A stretch of DNA of 64,000 nucleotides, from NCBI GenBank assembly GCA_949316495.1, contig OX439003.1, positions 22,444,295 to 22,508,294 on the forward strand, given 5' to 3'. Positions within the stretch are counted from its first letter, which is position 1; each line of letters begins with the position of its first letter. The position numbers were made by a program, and so were the translations under genes. The notes below the pieces were generated by a model. The model worked only from the letters and a program-made list of their open reading frames with translations. It was not told the DNA's origin and made no database searches. This stretch comes from Amphiduros pacificus (Eukaryota > Annelida > Polychaeta > Phyllodocida > Hesionidae). This document shows, piece after piece, positions 63,992-64,000 of this stretch.

Positions 63992-64000
63992 AGAATTCTC

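Overview
The window is animal nuclear DNA: AT-rich, intron-bearing, full of micro- and minisatellites and small DNA transposons, with no bacterial-type gene packing. The two recognisable genes (a GT32-type glycosyltransferase and a GDNF-receptor-alpha-like receptor) and the repeat types fit a marine invertebrate. A lophotrochozoan such as a mollusc is my best guess, but the sequence alone does not prove the phylum.

Layout. Positions 1-11,500 hold no gene I recognise. They contain a possible TTAA-flanked MITE (2,967-3,274), a degenerate dispersed repeat (4,866-5,240), a three-phase trinucleotide microsatellite (6,580-6,697), a 57-bp minisatellite (7,697-7,968) and a 1,029-bp inverted-repeat transposon with a perfect 8-bp target duplication (9,962-10,990), which carries the last part of an uncharacterised protein. 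A compact GT32 gene lies at 11,718-12,707 (+). Between it and the next gene is a repeat complex at 15.65-17.76 kb: a fold-back MITE flanked by two arms of the same degenerate minisatellite in opposite orientation, with a hAT-type MITE in one arm.

From 20,098 to 63,991 almost everything is one minus-strand gene, convergent with the GT32 gene. I reconstructed 15 coding exons (2,307 nt, 768 residues) whose splice phases all agree. The product is a secreted or membrane-attached receptor with four ten-cysteine GDNF/GAS1 domains, an Asp-rich linker between domains 1 and 2, a small von-Willebrand-C-like cysteine cluster and an unnamed C-terminal module. One intron has a GC-AG splice pair. The first exon, 34 coding bases at the extreme right edge, is a prediction that supplies the basic start of the signal peptide; the promoter lies outside the window.

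Tandem arrays sit very close to splice sites in three introns of this gene: a 51-bp unit after exon 2, a 42-bp unit after exon 4 and a 21-bp unit before exon 15. A pair of related arrays (66 bp and 40 bp) lies in the 16.6-kb third intron. No retrovirus-like elements, tRNA genes, rRNA genes or CRISPR arrays were recognised.
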